Assembly: GCF_009765705.1 (NCBI RefSeq)
Contig: NZ_LMUX01000021.1
Location: 1,006,312 to 1,070,311, forward strand
DNA: 64,000 bases
Direction: 5' to 3'
Source: Burkholderia sp. L27(2015)
Lineage (GTDB): Bacteria > Pseudomonadota > Gammaproteobacteria > Burkholderiales > Burkholderiaceae
Shown here: in pieces, positions 9,082 through 18,205 of the stretch
Layout: each line of letters begins with the position of its first letter
Numbering within the stretch: the first letter of the stretch is position 1
Program-made: the position numbers and the translations under genes
The notes under the pieces: generated by a model
Databases searched by the model: none
The model's input: the letters and a program-made list of their open reading frames with translations, nothing else
Told to the model about the DNA's origin: nothing

Positions 9082-9920
9082 CCGAACCTGTCCTTACGCC
9101 GGCCGCGACCGGAGCGCAGAGCGCGGCACAAAGTGCCAACAGTAACGCGGCGCTCCCGAACCGCAATCCCGCCGGCACCATCAATACACTGACGGTGCGC
9201 AACCTCGAAAAACGTTACGGTAAGCGTACTGTCGTCAAAGACGTCTCGCTTGACGTCAAAAGCGGCGAAGTGGTTGGATTGCTGGGCCCTAACGGTGCGG
9301 GCAAGACCACGTCGTTTTATATGATAGTGGGGCTGGTCGCGCTCGATGCGGGAACGATTACGCTCAATGACGCGTCTATCAGCACCATGCCGATCCACGA
9401 ACGCGCTCGGCTGGGTTTGTCCTATTTGCCGCAGGAAGCGTCGGTTTTTCGCAAGTTGACGGTCGATGAGAACATTCGGGCCGTGTTGGAATTGCAACTG
9501 GGTCCGGACGGGAAGGCACTGACGAAAGACGAAGTCATGGAGCGCGCCGAGGCGCTGATGGAGGAACTGCAGATCCTGCATCTGCGCTCCAATCCTGCCC
9601 TGTCGTTGTCGGGTGGCGAACGGCGTCGGGTGGAAATTGCACGGGCATTGGCGACTAATCCGAGCTTTATTTTGCTCGACGAGCCGTTCGCCGGAGTCGA
9701 TCCGATCGCCGTGCTCGAAATTCAGAAAATTGTCCGCTTCCTGAAAGAACGTAATATCGGGGTATTGATAACCGATCACAACGTGCGGGAAACGCTGGGC
9801 ATCTGTAACCACGCCTACATCATCAGCGATGGCAGCGTGCTGGCCGCCGGCGCCCCCGCCGAGATCGTGGAAAACGAACATGTGCGGCGTGTTTATTTGG
9901 GCGAACATTTCCGCATGTGA
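9078..9920 (+). CDS. lptB: LPS export ABC transporter ATPase LptB
   Basis: 280 residues, with an extra N-terminal stretch of about 38 low-complexity residues before the usual start ([20 protein letters not shown]). Walker [10 protein letters not shown], signature [15 protein letters not shown], Walker [14 protein letters not shown] and H-loop ITDHN are intact. Powers extraction of LPS from the inner membrane with LptF and LptG, which are not in this window. The GTG start at 9078 overlaps the lptA stop; a shorter protein starting later cannot be excluded. Its last codons (EHFRM, stop) are the first unit of a tandem array. Confidence 0.95.
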   Translation: MTEPVLTPAATGAQSAAQSANSNAALPNRNPAGTINTLTVRNLEKRYGKRTVVKDVSLDVKSGEVVGLLGPNGAGKTTSFYMIVGLVALDAGTITLNDASISTMPIHERARLGLSYLPQEASVFRKLTVDENIRAVLELQLGPDGKALTKDEVMERAEALMEELQILHLRSNPALSLSGGERRRVEIARALATNPSFILLDEPFAGVDPIAVLEIQKIVRFLKERNIGVLITDHNVRETLGICNHAYIISDGSVLAAGAPAEIVENEHVRRVYLGEHFRM

Positions 9921-10014
9921 AGGAATATTCCCGCATGCCGGCGAACATTCCGCATGGGGAGTATTTCTGCATCCAGGAGAACATTCCGCATGCCAAGGGA
10001 ACATTTCCGTAGGC
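9903..10014. repeat. 18-20 bp tandem array seeded by the 3' end of lptB
   Basis: Six units run head to tail: 9903-9922, 9923-9942, 9943-9960, 9961-9978, 9979-9998 and 9999-10014. The common core is GAACATTCCGCATG. The first unit is the coding end of lptB including its stop; the others are diverged copies. The remaining gap to rpoN (10015-10273) shows nothing recognisable. Confidence 0.85.
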
Positions 10015-10273
10015 AACCGCGAATCACCCCATGATCGGCCCCTTTGATCGCAGGGGCGGCCAAGCTGCTTAAGCTACGTAAGCAGCCCATGCGCTTGGGG
10101 CTTAGGCCGCGCCCACGGATCGACAGCGGCGGTGGCCGAGAGCGATCGAGCGGCCGGTGTTGCCCGGCAAACAACGAAACGCGCACGCAACACGCGCATT
10201 CCGAGATAATCCATATGCCAACCTGCGACGCGTGCGTCGCCGGCCTTGTCTTCACGATGCGCAGCTCTTTGCT

Positions 10274-11803
10274 ATGAAAGCCAGTCTTCAACTCCGTTTC
10301 TCGCAGCATCTTGCGCTCACTCCCCAGCTGCAGCAGTCGATTCGTCTGCTGCAACTGTCCACGCTCGAGCTTCAGCAAGAGGTGGCAACGGCGATCGCGC
10401 AAAATCCGCTGCTCGAGAACGAAGACGATTGGACTACCAGTGCATTAAGAGTCGCGCCCGACGGCTCGCTGATTTCGACCACGCCACAAACGAGTGCGCC
10501 CGACACGATGGAGCGCACGCGCACGTCCGACAGCTCAGAGCGCAACACCGACAGCGAGCCGAACGGCGCCGACGATTTCAGCGGCATGAACCATGGCAGC
10601 GACCAAAGCGATACTGGTGGCGAAGGCGACGACGCCTCCAGCTGGAACCTCGACGACTACGCCCGACCGGGCAGCAGCAACGAAGAGGACGACGCACCGG
10701 CCTTGCAGTTACACGGCTCGCAAACGAGTTTGCGCGACCATCTGCTTGCACAATTGCGCATGACCAAGGCAAGCCTGCGCGATCGCGCGCTCGTGACCTT
10801 CCTGATCGAATCGCTGGACGACGATGGCTACCTTGCCAGCCCGCTCGAAGAGGTGATGGCCGATCTGCCGGCAGAGCTCGATATCGATCTCGACGAGATC
10901 AACGCCGCGTTGGCCCTCCTCCACAGCTTCGATCCGCCCGGCGTGGGCGCACGCTCGGCCGCCGAATGCCTGAAGTTGCAATTGTTGCGGCTGCCGGCGT
11001 CGCCGGTGCGCAAGTTGGCGCTGGAGATCGTCACGCATCATCTGGAGCTGCTGGCCGCGCGCGATTTTACGCGTTTGCGCAAACAGTTAAAGACCGATGA
11101 CGACGCGTTGCGCGATGCTCACGCACTGATCCGCTCACTGGAGCCGTTTCCCGGCGCCGCGTTCGGACAGTCCGAGGCCGACTACGTGGTACCGGACGTG
11201 CTGGTGCGCAAAACCGCCACCGGCTGGCGCGCCGAACTCAACCCCGAGGTCGTGCCGCGCTTGCGCATCAACAGCCTGTACGCAAATATTCTGCGCAACA
11301 ACCGCTCCGATCCCAACTGCGGATCGCTGCGGCAACAATTGCAGGAAGCGCGCTGGCTGATCAAAAATATCCAGCAACGCTTCGAGACCATCCTGCGGGT
11401 GGCGCAAGCGATCGTCGAGCGTCAGAAGCAATTTTTTGCCCATGGCGAAATCGCTATGCGTCCCTTGGTTTTACGGGAAATTGCTGATACGCTAGGTTTG
11501 CACGAGTCGACCGTATCGCGAGTCACGACAGGTAAGTACTTGCTTACACCTTTCGGCACGCTTGAATTTAAATACTTCTTCGGCTCGCACGTTTCAACCG
11601 ACACCGGTGGCGCCGCATCTTCAACCGCAATTCGCGCGTTGATCCGGCAACTGATAGGAGCCGAAGAGCCCAAAACTCCTCTTTCCGATAGCCGCATTGC
11701 AGAACTTCTGGCTGAGCAGGGTTTTGTCGTAGCGCGCCGCACGGTCGCCAAATACCGCGAAGCGCTCCGGATCCCCGCAGTCAACTTGCGCAAGTCCTTG
11801 TAG
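10274..11803 (+). CDS. rpoN: RNA polymerase sigma-54 factor
   Basis: 509 residues. N-terminal activator-interacting region I ([20 protein letters not shown]), an acidic linker (about 60-150), core-binding region, helix-turn-helix DNA-binding region, and at the end the RpoN box [10 protein letters not shown]. Directs transcription from -24/-12 promoters and needs AAA+ activators. The ATG at 10274 was preferred over an upstream in-frame start because it begins the conserved [11 protein letters not shown] segment. Sits between lptB and hpf-ptsN, the usual proteobacterial order. Confidence 0.97.
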   Translation: MKASLQLRFSQHLALTPQLQQSIRLLQLSTLELQQEVATAIAQNPLLENEDDWTTSALRVAPDGSLISTTPQTSAPDTMERTRTSDSSERNTDSEPNGADDFSGMNHGSDQSDTGGEGDDASSWNLDDYARPGSSNEEDDAPALQLHGSQTSLRDHLLAQLRMTKASLRDRALVTFLIESLDDDGYLASPLEEVMADLPAELDIDLDEINAALALLHSFDPPGVGARSAAECLKLQLLRLPASPVRKLALEIVTHHLELLAARDFTRLRKQLKTDDDALRDAHALIRSLEPFPGAAFGQSEADYVVPDVLVRKTATGWRAELNPEVVPRLRINSLYANILRNNRSDPNCGSLRQQLQEARWLIKNIQQRFETILRVAQAIVERQKQFFAHGEIAMRPLVLREIADTLGLHESTVSRVTTGKYLLTPFGTLEFKYFFGSHVSTDTGGAASSTAIRALIRQLIGAEEPKTPLSDSRIAELLAEQGFVVARRTVAKYREALRIPAVNLRKSL

Positions 11804-11994
11804 CCCGTTGCATCTCGCGGCGGGCGATAACCGGCCGCGACGTGTTTCACGTGTCATGAGCTGGCCGAACGGGATGCAAGGTTCGAGTACCGCCCACGCA
11901 TGTCACGCGCAGCGCTATGCTCGATTCCTTGTCCGCCTCGACCGATACCGCCCATGCGCGTCGTGCACCACGGCCCTGAGTACGGAGAGCAGCT

Positions 11995-12351
11995 ATGAAT
12001 CTGAAAATCAGTGGACATCATCTCGAAGTAACGCCTGCGTTGCGTGAGTATGTGATCACCAAGCTAGAACGGGTGATACGCCATTTCGACCAGGTCATTG
12101 ATGGCACTGTGCTTCTGGCAGTCGACAACCAAAAGGAAAAGGAAAAGCGCCAGAAGGCTGAAATTACGTTGCACGTGAAAGGAAAGGAGATTTTTGTGGA
12201 AAGCGCCGATACCGATCTCTATGCGGCCATCGATCTGCTGATCGACAAGCTGGATCGCCAGGTAATCCGGCACAAGGATCGTCTGCAAGGACATCAGCAT
12301 GAAGCGATCAAGTATCAGCCCGAGCCCATCATCGGCGAAGCCCTGCCTTGA
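11995..12351 (+). CDS. hpf: Ribosome hibernation-promoting factor (HPF/RaiA family)
   Basis: 118 residues. Begins [20 protein letters not shown], typical of the family, and carries the basic middle segment around [20 protein letters not shown]. Binds the small ribosomal subunit in stationary phase and blocks translation. Length is the short-type form, without the long C-terminal dimerisation domain. The gap to rpoN (11804-11994) shows no gene. Confidence 0.95.
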   Translation: MNLKISGHHLEVTPALREYVITKLERVIRHFDQVIDGTVLLAVDNQKEKEKRQKAEITLHVKGKEIFVESADTDLYAAIDLLIDKLDRQVIRHKDRLQGHQHEAIKYQPEPIIGEALP

Positions 12352-12398
12352 TTGACTGCAAGGCCGCACCGAACCGCGGCCATCTGCCCAAACCAAAG

Positions 12399-12425
12399 CC
12401 GCCCGCATCCCGGGCGGTTTATTTT
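12399..12425 (+). terminator. Rho-independent terminator after hpf
   Basis: Stem CCGCCCG/CGGGCGG with a five-base loop, followed by TTTATTTT. It separates hpf from ptsN, so ptsN probably has its own promoter or relies on read-through. Confidence 0.85.
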
Positions 12426-12488
12426 GAGCAGATTCTTAGACCGTGCTGCCGGTGACCCCATCAGCTGATCGGCTGATCTATAATAAAG

Positions 12489-12594
12489 CCGAAACTTCCT
12501 GTTTATAAACCGGAACTTCCCGTCCATAAGCGGGGACTTTCCCTTCATAAGCTGGGACTTCTCGTTCATAAAGCGGGAGCTTCCCGTTTCCGGG
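12489..12594. repeat. 21-bp tandem array between hpf and ptsN
   Basis: Five units of 21-22 bp (starts 12489, 12510, 12531, 12552, 12574) share a core like GGAACTTCCCGTTCATAAG. Because 21 is a multiple of three, reading frames stay open through it; the minus strand reads as heptapeptides such as REVPAYE and GKVPAYG. No start signal or codon bias supports a gene. The rest of the gap (12426-12488, 12595-12767) shows nothing clear. Confidence 0.85.
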
Positions 12595-12767
12595 GCGCAG
12601 GCTGGCTCGCGGAACATCGGAATCAGAGCATTCGGGGCTGAAGCAAGCTAGGGCAGCGAACATTGTCGGCAACAAGCACATAAACACCGATAAGTCCGCC
12701 GGAGCGCTTCGGATAATTCTTGCAAGGTGTTTTTAAAACCGGGACTCACACGCTTTTGCGTGTCAAC

Positions 12768-13223
12768 ATGAATCGTTTAGCAAAACTTCTTCCTCTCGAT
12801 AAAGTTGTACTCGGGCTATCGGTCACCAGCAAAAAACGTGTGTTTGAGCAAGCCGGCCTCATTTTTGAGAACAATAATGGGATCGCTCGCAGCGTCGTCA
12901 CGGATAATCTGTTCGCCCGCGAGCGCCTGGGCTCGACCGGTTTGGGTGAGGGAGTTGCTATTCCGCATGGTCGGATCAAAGGACTCAAACAGCCGCTCGC
13001 CGCGTTCGTGCGATTGGCCGAGCCGATTCCTTTCGAGTCGCCCGATGGGCAACCGGTCGGGTTGCTGATTTTTCTTCTCGTCCCCGAACAAGCGACCCAG
13101 CAGCATCTGGAGATACTCTCCGAGATCGCGCAACTGCTCTCAGACCGTGACGCGCGCGACCATCTCAACACCGAGCCCGACGCGCTTTCGATCCACTCGT
13201 TCCTGACGCAGTGGGAGCCCTGA
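12768..13223 (+). CDS. ptsN: PTS IIA-like nitrogen-regulatory protein PtsN (EIIANtr)
   Basis: 151 residues. PTS EIIA type-2 fold; the phosphorylated histidine is in GVAIPHGRI (residue 67). Takes phosphate from the Npr/HPr branch and acts as a regulator, not a sugar carrier. The ATG at 12768 starts the family N-terminus (MNRLAKLLPLDKVVL). Lies before hprK and rapZ, as in many betaproteobacteria. Its last codons and stop (QWEP, TGA) form the first unit of a tandem array. Confidence 0.95.
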   Translation: MNRLAKLLPLDKVVLGLSVTSKKRVFEQAGLIFENNNGIARSVVTDNLFARERLGSTGLGEGVAIPHGRIKGLKQPLAAFVRLAEPIPFESPDGQPVGLLIFLLVPEQATQQHLEILSEIAQLLSDRDARDHLNTEPDALSIHSFLTQWEP

Positions 13224-13261
13224 CCGCAGTGGGAATCCTGATCGGTGCGGGAACCCTGATT
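13208..13261. repeat. 18-bp tandem array over the ptsN stop codon
   Basis: Three 18-bp units (13208-13225, 13226-13243, 13244-13261). In the ptsN frame each contains a TGA: the coding end QWEP-stop is followed by copies reading QWES-stop and VREP-stop. The array therefore duplicates the 3' end of the gene and its stop. Confidence 0.85.
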
Positions 13262-13304
13262 CGATTCCCGCAGCGCGGTATTCTCGCTTCTGAGGCTCTT
13301 TTTC

Positions 13305-13361
13305 AGCCCGTTTTTTAGTTCGTTTTTTGGCCCGCTTTTAGCCCTTTTCTCGGCCCCTTTC
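13305..13361. repeat. T-rich degenerate array upstream of hprK
   Basis: AGCCCGTTTTTT, AGTTCGTTTTTT, GGCCCGCTTTT, AGCCCTTTT and CTCGGCCCCTTTC follow one another between ptsN and hprK. The units of 9-13 bp decay rightwards. It ends about 25 bases before the hprK start, so it lies in the leader. Confidence 0.65.
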
Positions 13362-13386
13362 AGCGTAGTTCAGGAGTGACCCCTCG

Positions 13387-14355
13387 ATGGATACCTCGAG
13401 CATTAACGCGCAAAGCATTTTCGACGACAATGCCTCGTCGTTGAAGCTTTCCTGGCTGACCGGCCACGAAGGCTGGGAACGTGGATTTTCGGCGGAAACC
13501 GTCGCCAATGCGACGTCGTCGGCCGATCTGGTCGGTCACTTGAACCTGATACACCCGAACCGGATACAGGTGCTGGGGGACGCCGAGCTCGACTACTATC
13601 TGCGCCAGTCCGACGACGACCGCAAGCGCAACATGGCTGAACTGATGGCCTTGGAGCCGCCGTTCCTGGTGGTCGCCGGTGGCGTCGAAACCCCGGCCGA
13701 TCTCGTGCTGCGCTGTACTCGTTCATCGACACCCTTGTTCACGACGCCGATGTCGGCTGCCGCCGTGATCGATAGCTTGCGCCTTTACATGTCGCGCATA
13801 CTCGCGCCTCGCTCGACCATGCACGGGGTGTTTCTGGATATTCTGGGCATGGGCGTGCTGCTCACCGGCGACTCGGGGCTGGGCAAGAGCGAACTCGGCT
13901 TGGAGCTGATCAGCCGTGGACACGGTCTGGTCGCCGACGATGCCGTCGATATCGTGCGGCTTGGGCCCGATTTCATCGAAGGGCGCTGCCCGCCTTTGCT
14001 GCAGAATTTGCTCGAGGTGCGCGGCCTGGGACTGCTCGATATCAAGACCATTTTCGGCGAAACTGCGGTACGCCGTAAGATGAAGCTCAAACTGATCGTG
14101 CAATTGGTCAAGCGTCCCGATGGCGAATTTCAGCGCCTGCCGCTCGAATCGCAGACGGTCGACGTGCTCGGCCTGCCGATCAGCAAGGTCACGCTGCAAG
14201 TGGCGGCCGGACGAAATCTCGCGGTGCTCGTCGAGGCGGCCGTACGCAATACCATTTTGCAGTTACGCGGCATCGATACCCTACGCGACTTCATGGACCG
14301 GCAACGGCTCGCGATGCAAGATCCGGAAGGCCAGTTTCCCGGCAAGATGATCTGA
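13387..14355 (+). CDS. hprK: HPr kinase/phosphorylase
   Basis: 322 residues, full length. Phosphorylates and dephosphorylates a serine of HPr (Ser46), linking metabolism to PTS activity. Walker [10 protein letters not shown] is at about residues 161-169; the family signature [19 protein letters not shown] follows. Its substrate, HPr, is encoded at 61048-61317 and retains Ser46. GGAG lies about eight bases before the ATG. Confidence 0.96.
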   Translation: MDTSSINAQSIFDDNASSLKLSWLTGHEGWERGFSAETVANATSSADLVGHLNLIHPNRIQVLGDAELDYYLRQSDDDRKRNMAELMALEPPFLVVAGGVETPADLVLRCTRSSTPLFTTPMSAAAVIDSLRLYMSRILAPRSTMHGVFLDILGMGVLLTGDSGLGKSELGLELISRGHGLVADDAVDIVRLGPDFIEGRCPPLLQNLLEVRGLGLLDIKTIFGETAVRRKMKLKLIVQLVKRPDGEFQRLPLESQTVDVLGLPISKVTLQVAAGRNLAVLVEAAVRNTILQLRGIDTLRDFMDRQRLAMQDPEGQFPGKMI

Positions 14356-14370
14356 GCTCGCTTGGGCTTG

Positions 14371-14411
14371 CCTGCGTCCGGCTTGAGTGCGGCTTGAGCC
14401 CGCTTTTAAGC
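14371..14411. repeat. Short degenerate repeats after hprK
   Basis: GGCTTG recurs four times with variable spacing (GGCTTGCCTGCGTCC, GGCTTGAGTGC, GGCTTGAGCCCGCTTTT) just after the hprK stop. Weaker than the other arrays in the window. The gap to rapZ otherwise shows no gene. Confidence 0.45.
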
Positions 14412-14530
14412 CCACTCTAGCGCGCAATCGACATAAATCTGACCGCGTGTGGCGCTACAATGGCTGTTCGGCATCGACTGACGCATAGGCAGATCGATAA
14501 CACCTCCCAACAGCAACGGGTCGCTTTTTT

Positions 14531-15487
14531 ATGCGCATCATTCTGATTACCGGCATTTCCGGCTCGGGCAAATCGGTGGCACTCAATGCGCTGGAAGACG
14601 CCGGCTACTACTGCGTCGACAACCTTCCTCCGCGCTTCTTGCCCGATCTTGCCGACTTCCTTGCCAGCGACGGCCATGACCGGCTTGCCGTCGCAATCGA
14701 CGCGCGCTCCGGCAGTTCGCTGCCCGATCTACCGTTCGTCATCGCCGGGCTCAAAGCCAAGCATTCGGTACACCTGCTGTTCCTGACCTCCAGCACGCAG
14801 GCGCTGATCCAGCGGTTTTCAGAAACGCGCCGCCGCCACCCGCTGTCGGGGCGACGCCGTGGTCAACACAGCGTCGATGGTCTAGACTCGGAACCCGATA
14901 CCTCGCAAGCGTCGCTGGCCGATGCGATCGAACACGAACGCGAGTTGGTGTCCGGGCTGGCCGAGTTCGGTCACCAGATCGATACCAGCAACCTGCGCGC
15001 CAACACGCTGCGCGCCTGGATCAAGAAATTCGTGGAGCATGAACATGGCGGCCTGACGCTGATGTTCGAATCCTTTGGCTTCAAACGTGGCTTGCCGCTG
15101 GACGCCGACTTGGTGTTCGATGTGCGCACGCTGCCCAACCCCTATTACGACCATGCGCTACGTCCGTTGACAGGACTGGACCAGCCTGTCATCGATTTCC
15201 TGGTCGAACAGCCCGATGTCCGCGAGATGGTCGAAGATCTATCGGCTTACATCCACAAGTGGCTGCCGCGCTTTCGCGACGATAACCGCAGCTACCTGAC
15301 GGTCGCGATCGGCTGCACCGGCGGTCAGCATCGCTCGGTCTATATTGCCGAAACATTGGGCGCGCGCTTTGCCAAGGAAGCCAATGTACTGGTCCGGCAT
15401 CGCGAGATTGCCCCGCCAGAGGCGCCCGCCGCGACGGGCAGGCTTACTCAAGCGACGCCGGCCGCTGCTCACCTTCATTCCGATTGA
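14531..15487 (+). CDS. rapZ: RNase adapter RapZ (nucleotide-binding, YvcJ family) with a basic insertion
   Basis: 318 residues against 284-300 for most relatives. P-loop [14 protein letters not shown] at the N-terminus; the C-terminal domain has [13 protein letters not shown], the conserved part that in enteric RapZ binds small RNA. The extra length is an insertion of about 20 residues (107-127, beginning [11 protein letters not shown]) between RRRHPLS and [10 protein letters not shown], and a C-terminal tail. In enterobacteria RapZ controls GlmS through sRNA decay; the role in betaproteobacteria is less clear. Follows ptsN-hprK. Confidence 0.94.
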   Translation: MRIILITGISGSGKSVALNALEDAGYYCVDNLPPRFLPDLADFLASDGHDRLAVAIDARSGSSLPDLPFVIAGLKAKHSVHLLFLTSSTQALIQRFSETRRRHPLSGRRRGQHSVDGLDSEPDTSQASLADAIEHERELVSGLAEFGHQIDTSNLRANTLRAWIKKFVEHEHGGLTLMFESFGFKRGLPLDADLVFDVRTLPNPYYDHALRPLTGLDQPVIDFLVEQPDVREMVEDLSAYIHKWLPRFRDDNRSYLTVAIGCTGGQHRSVYIAETLGARFAKEANVLVRHREIAPPEAPAATGRLTQATPAAAHLHSD

Positions 15488-15535
15488 CTGCAGGACCGCG
15501 CCCCTGGCAGGCGCTCTCCACCGAGGGACAACACC

Positions 15536-16162
15536 ATGTCCGACCTCCTCGCCGACTTGCCGCTCTTCCCGCTTAATACCGTACTGTTCCCCGGCGGCCT
15601 GCTGCCGCTCAAGGTGTTCGAAGCACGGTATATCGACATGGTACGAACCTGTCTGCGCGACGAGTCGCCGTTCGGTGTCTGCCTGCTGCATAGCGGCGCG
15701 GAGGTTGCCCAGCCCGGCATGCCGAGCACGCCCGAAACCATCGGCTGCCTGGCAGAGATTATCGAGATATCCATCGAACAGTTCGGCTTGATGTCGTTGC
15801 GCACGCGTGGCACGAACCGCTTCAGGCTGCTTGAGTGGCACGCCGAAAGCGATGGCCTGTTGCGTGGCAATGGGAGCTTGATCGCAGCAGATCCGCCGGT
15901 GCATGGCGACGCGCATCTCGACCGCCTGGGTATATGCGCCGAAGTGTTGGAGCGCATCATCACCACGTTCGGCGAGCGCGACCCCGATAGCCTATCGTTT
16001 CTGGAGCCCTTCGAGTTGAGCGATCCGGCATGGGTCAGCAATCGAATCGGCGAAATTCTGCCGATTTCACTGCGTGCCCGCCAGAAGTTGATGGAATTGG
16101 AAGACGCCGCGGCAAGACTCGAAGTGGTGCATCACTACATGCTGCAGCATGGCATGCTTTGA
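15536..16162 (+). CDS. LON substrate-binding domain protein
   Basis: 208 residues. Begins LPLFPLNTVLFPGGLLPLKV, the start of a Lon N-terminal (substrate-binding) domain; no AAA+ or protease domain follows. Such stand-alone domains are common in proteobacteria and their role is unknown. Lies 48 bases after rapZ and converges on mutY. Confidence 0.9.
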   Translation: MSDLLADLPLFPLNTVLFPGGLLPLKVFEARYIDMVRTCLRDESPFGVCLLHSGAEVAQPGMPSTPETIGCLAEIIEISIEQFGLMSLRTRGTNRFRLLEWHAESDGLLRGNGSLIAADPPVHGDAHLDRLGICAEVLERIITTFGERDPDSLSFLEPFELSDPAWVSNRIGEILPISLRARQKLMELEDAAARLEVVHHYMLQHGML

Positions 16163-16173
16163 CGCCTGAGGCG

Positions 16174-17253
16174 CTACAGCAAGGTGCCGTTCAGTCCATC
16201 GAGCAAGCGTCGCACCGGCGCCGGAAGCCCATAGTTGTCGATCTCGTGTAGCGCCACCCATGCATGGCTAGCATCGTCCTCGGCGCGCACGTTCGGGTGC
16301 TCAAGCTGGGCAAGACGCGGCTCGATTTCGAGCTTGAAGTGGGTGAACACGTGCGTAAGCGGTGTCAGCTTCGACCAAGGGCCTTGGCGCCCGAAGCGTT
16401 GCGCATAGATCGCGAGCGAGGCTTCGTCGGCCGCTTGCGGCAAACTCCACAAGCCGCCCCAGATGCCCGTGGGCGGCCTTTTTTCGAGCAGGACGGTATC
16501 GGCGTGGCGCAAGATCAGCATAAGCGTCTGTCGCACCGGCACGAGTTTTTTCGGACGCGGCTGTGGCAACACGCGCTGCCGATTGCTCAGGCGCGCCTCG
16601 CAATCCGCCTCGAAAGGACAACGTCCGCAGGCCGGCTGACCTCGTGTGCATAGCGTCGCGCCTAAATCCATCAAACCCTGGGTATAAGCGCTCATGTCGG
16701 CCTCACACTGGGCTAGCGTCGCGGCCGGCGCGGGCAATAGGTTTTCGGCCAACGCCCACAGCGTGTTCTCAACCTTTTTCTCGCCGGGGAAGCCTTCGAT
16801 GCCGTAGGCTCGCGTGAGTACGCGTTTCACGTTGCCATCAAGAATCGCGGTACGCGCGCCGAACGCGAACGACGCGATGGCGGCCGCCGTCGAGCGGCCG
16901 ATGCCGGGCAATTCAGCCAAGGCTTGCGCCGATGGCGGGAACGCGCCGCCATGCGCGGACATCACCTGCTGCGCGCAACTGTGCAGATTGCGCGCGCGCG
17001 AGTAATAGCCCAGGCCGCTCCACAGCGCCATCACGTCGTCCAGCGGCGCGCGGGCCAGCGTTGCGACGTCGGGAAACCTGCCAAGGAAACGTTGGTAATA
17101 CGGAATCACGCTGGCGACCTGGGTCTGCTGCAACATGATTTCGGAGAGCCAGACGCGATACGGATCGCGGGTGCCTTGCCAGGGAAGGTCATGCCGGCCG
17201 TGTTCGCGCTGCCAGGCGATCAGGCGATGGGCAAATTCAGCAACAGGAATCAT
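16174..17253 (-). CDS. mutY: A/G-specific adenine DNA glycosylase
   Basis: 359 residues. Removes adenine opposite 8-oxoguanine. Seen: helix-hairpin-helix LPGIGRSTAAAIASFAFG, catalytic aspartate in ILDGNVKRVL, the 4Fe-4S ligands CX6CX2CX5C (in CTRGQPACGRCPFEADC), and a C-terminal NUDIX-like domain (RPPTGIWGGLWSLPQ). Followed upstream by mutM, 12 bases away on the same strand: a compact GO-repair operon. Confidence 0.96.
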   Translation of the reverse strand: MIPVAEFAHRLIAWQREHGRHDLPWQGTRDPYRVWLSEIMLQQTQVASVIPYYQRFLGRFPDVATLARAPLDDVMALWSGLGYYSRARNLHSCAQQVMSAHGGAFPPSAQALAELPGIGRSTAAAIASFAFGARTAILDGNVKRVLTRAYGIEGFPGEKKVENTLWALAENLLPAPAATLAQCEADMSAYTQGLMDLGATLCTRGQPACGRCPFEADCEARLSNRQRVLPQPRPKKLVPVRQTLMLILRHADTVLLEKRPPTGIWGGLWSLPQAADEASLAIYAQRFGRQGPWSKLTPLTHVFTHFKLEIEPRLAQLEHPNVRAEDDASHAWVALHEIDNYGLPAPVRRLLDGLNGTLL

Positions 17254-17265
17254 TTGAATCCAAAA

Positions 17266-18096
17266 TCAACGTTGGCAACTGGGGCAAAAATAGGTCGACC
17301 GCTGACCTTGCACGATTTGTTTGATCGGAGTGCCACACACTCGACACGGTAGACCGGCGCGATTGTAGGCGAAATATTCGAGTTGGAAATAGCCGCTTTC
17401 GCCGTCACCGCCGACGAAATCGCGCAAGGTGCTCCCACCCTTCTCGATGGCCGCGGCCAGCGTCGCACGAATTTCTTGGGCGAGCAGCTCGTAGCGGGCC
17501 AGCGAGACGCGTCCCGCCGCGGTGGTCGGCCGGATACCGGCGCGGAACAAGGTTTCCGAGGCGTAGATATTCCCCACGCCCACCACGATATCGCCCGCCA
17601 GCAGCGCTTGTTTGACCGATATACTGCGCCCACGGGTACGTTCGTACAGCAAAACGCCGTCGAATTCGGGAGAAAACGGTTCGACACCGAGCCCGGCGAG
17701 CAGCACATGTTGGAGCACGTCGCCTTCGCTGCGCGGATGCCAAAGGACGGCGCCAAAGCGTCGCGGGTCACGTAGGCGCAATACGTTATCCTCGAAAACC
17801 CAGTCGACATGATCGTGTTTGCCCGGCACGTGGGGCGCCGTGGCCGCCGGCATGATCCGCAGTGTGCCGCTCATGCCGAGGTGAACGATCACCCAGCCTG
17901 TATCACATTCGAGTAGTAAATATTTGCCGCGTCGCCCGACGCGTTCGATCACGCGCTGTCCGAGCAACGCCGGTAGGCCCGGCGGTAACGGCCAGCGCAA
18001 CTTGGGAGTGCGGACTTCGACGCGTTCTACGCGTCTACCTGCGATGTGCGGCTCAATGCCGCGTCGAATAACTTCAACTTCTGGCAACTCTGGCAT
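17266..18096 (-). CDS. mutM: Formamidopyrimidine-DNA glycosylase
   Basis: 276 residues. Excises 8-oxoguanine and ring-opened purines; partner of MutY. N-terminal PELPEVEV supplies the catalytic proline and glutamate; [10 protein letters not shown] is the lysine region; the C-terminal zinc finger is [10 protein letters not shown] then FCPSC. Complete. First gene of the mutM-mutY pair. Confidence 0.97.
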   Translation of the reverse strand: MPELPEVEVIRRGIEPHIAGRRVERVEVRTPKLRWPLPPGLPALLGQRVIERVGRRGKYLLLECDTGWVIVHLGMSGTLRIMPAATAPHVPGKHDHVDWVFEDNVLRLRDPRRFGAVLWHPRSEGDVLQHVLLAGLGVEPFSPEFDGVLLYERTRGRSISVKQALLAGDIVVGVGNIYASETLFRAGIRPTTAAGRVSLARYELLAQEIRATLAAAIEKGGSTLRDFVGGDGESGYFQLEYFAYNRAGLPCRVCGTPIKQIVQGQRSTYFCPSCQR

Positions 18097-18205
18097 GTCT
18101 GGTCTGTCTAGTATTTCTATCGTTGAGTGGGTTCGGATCGGCCAGGGTGCGCGCCCGTAATTCCGGCCGTCGCGTTACAATCATTTAAACCTAACCCGGA
18201 CATCC

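Noticed and set aside
12478-12687. 69-codon minus-strand frame with heptapeptide repeats
   Set aside because: Open only because the repeat unit is a multiple of three; no ribosome-binding site or similarity. Reported as a repeat instead.
6068-14411. Possible CRISPR array among the intergenic repeats
   Set aside because: Units are contiguous without unique spacers, differ from array to array, and no cas gene is present.
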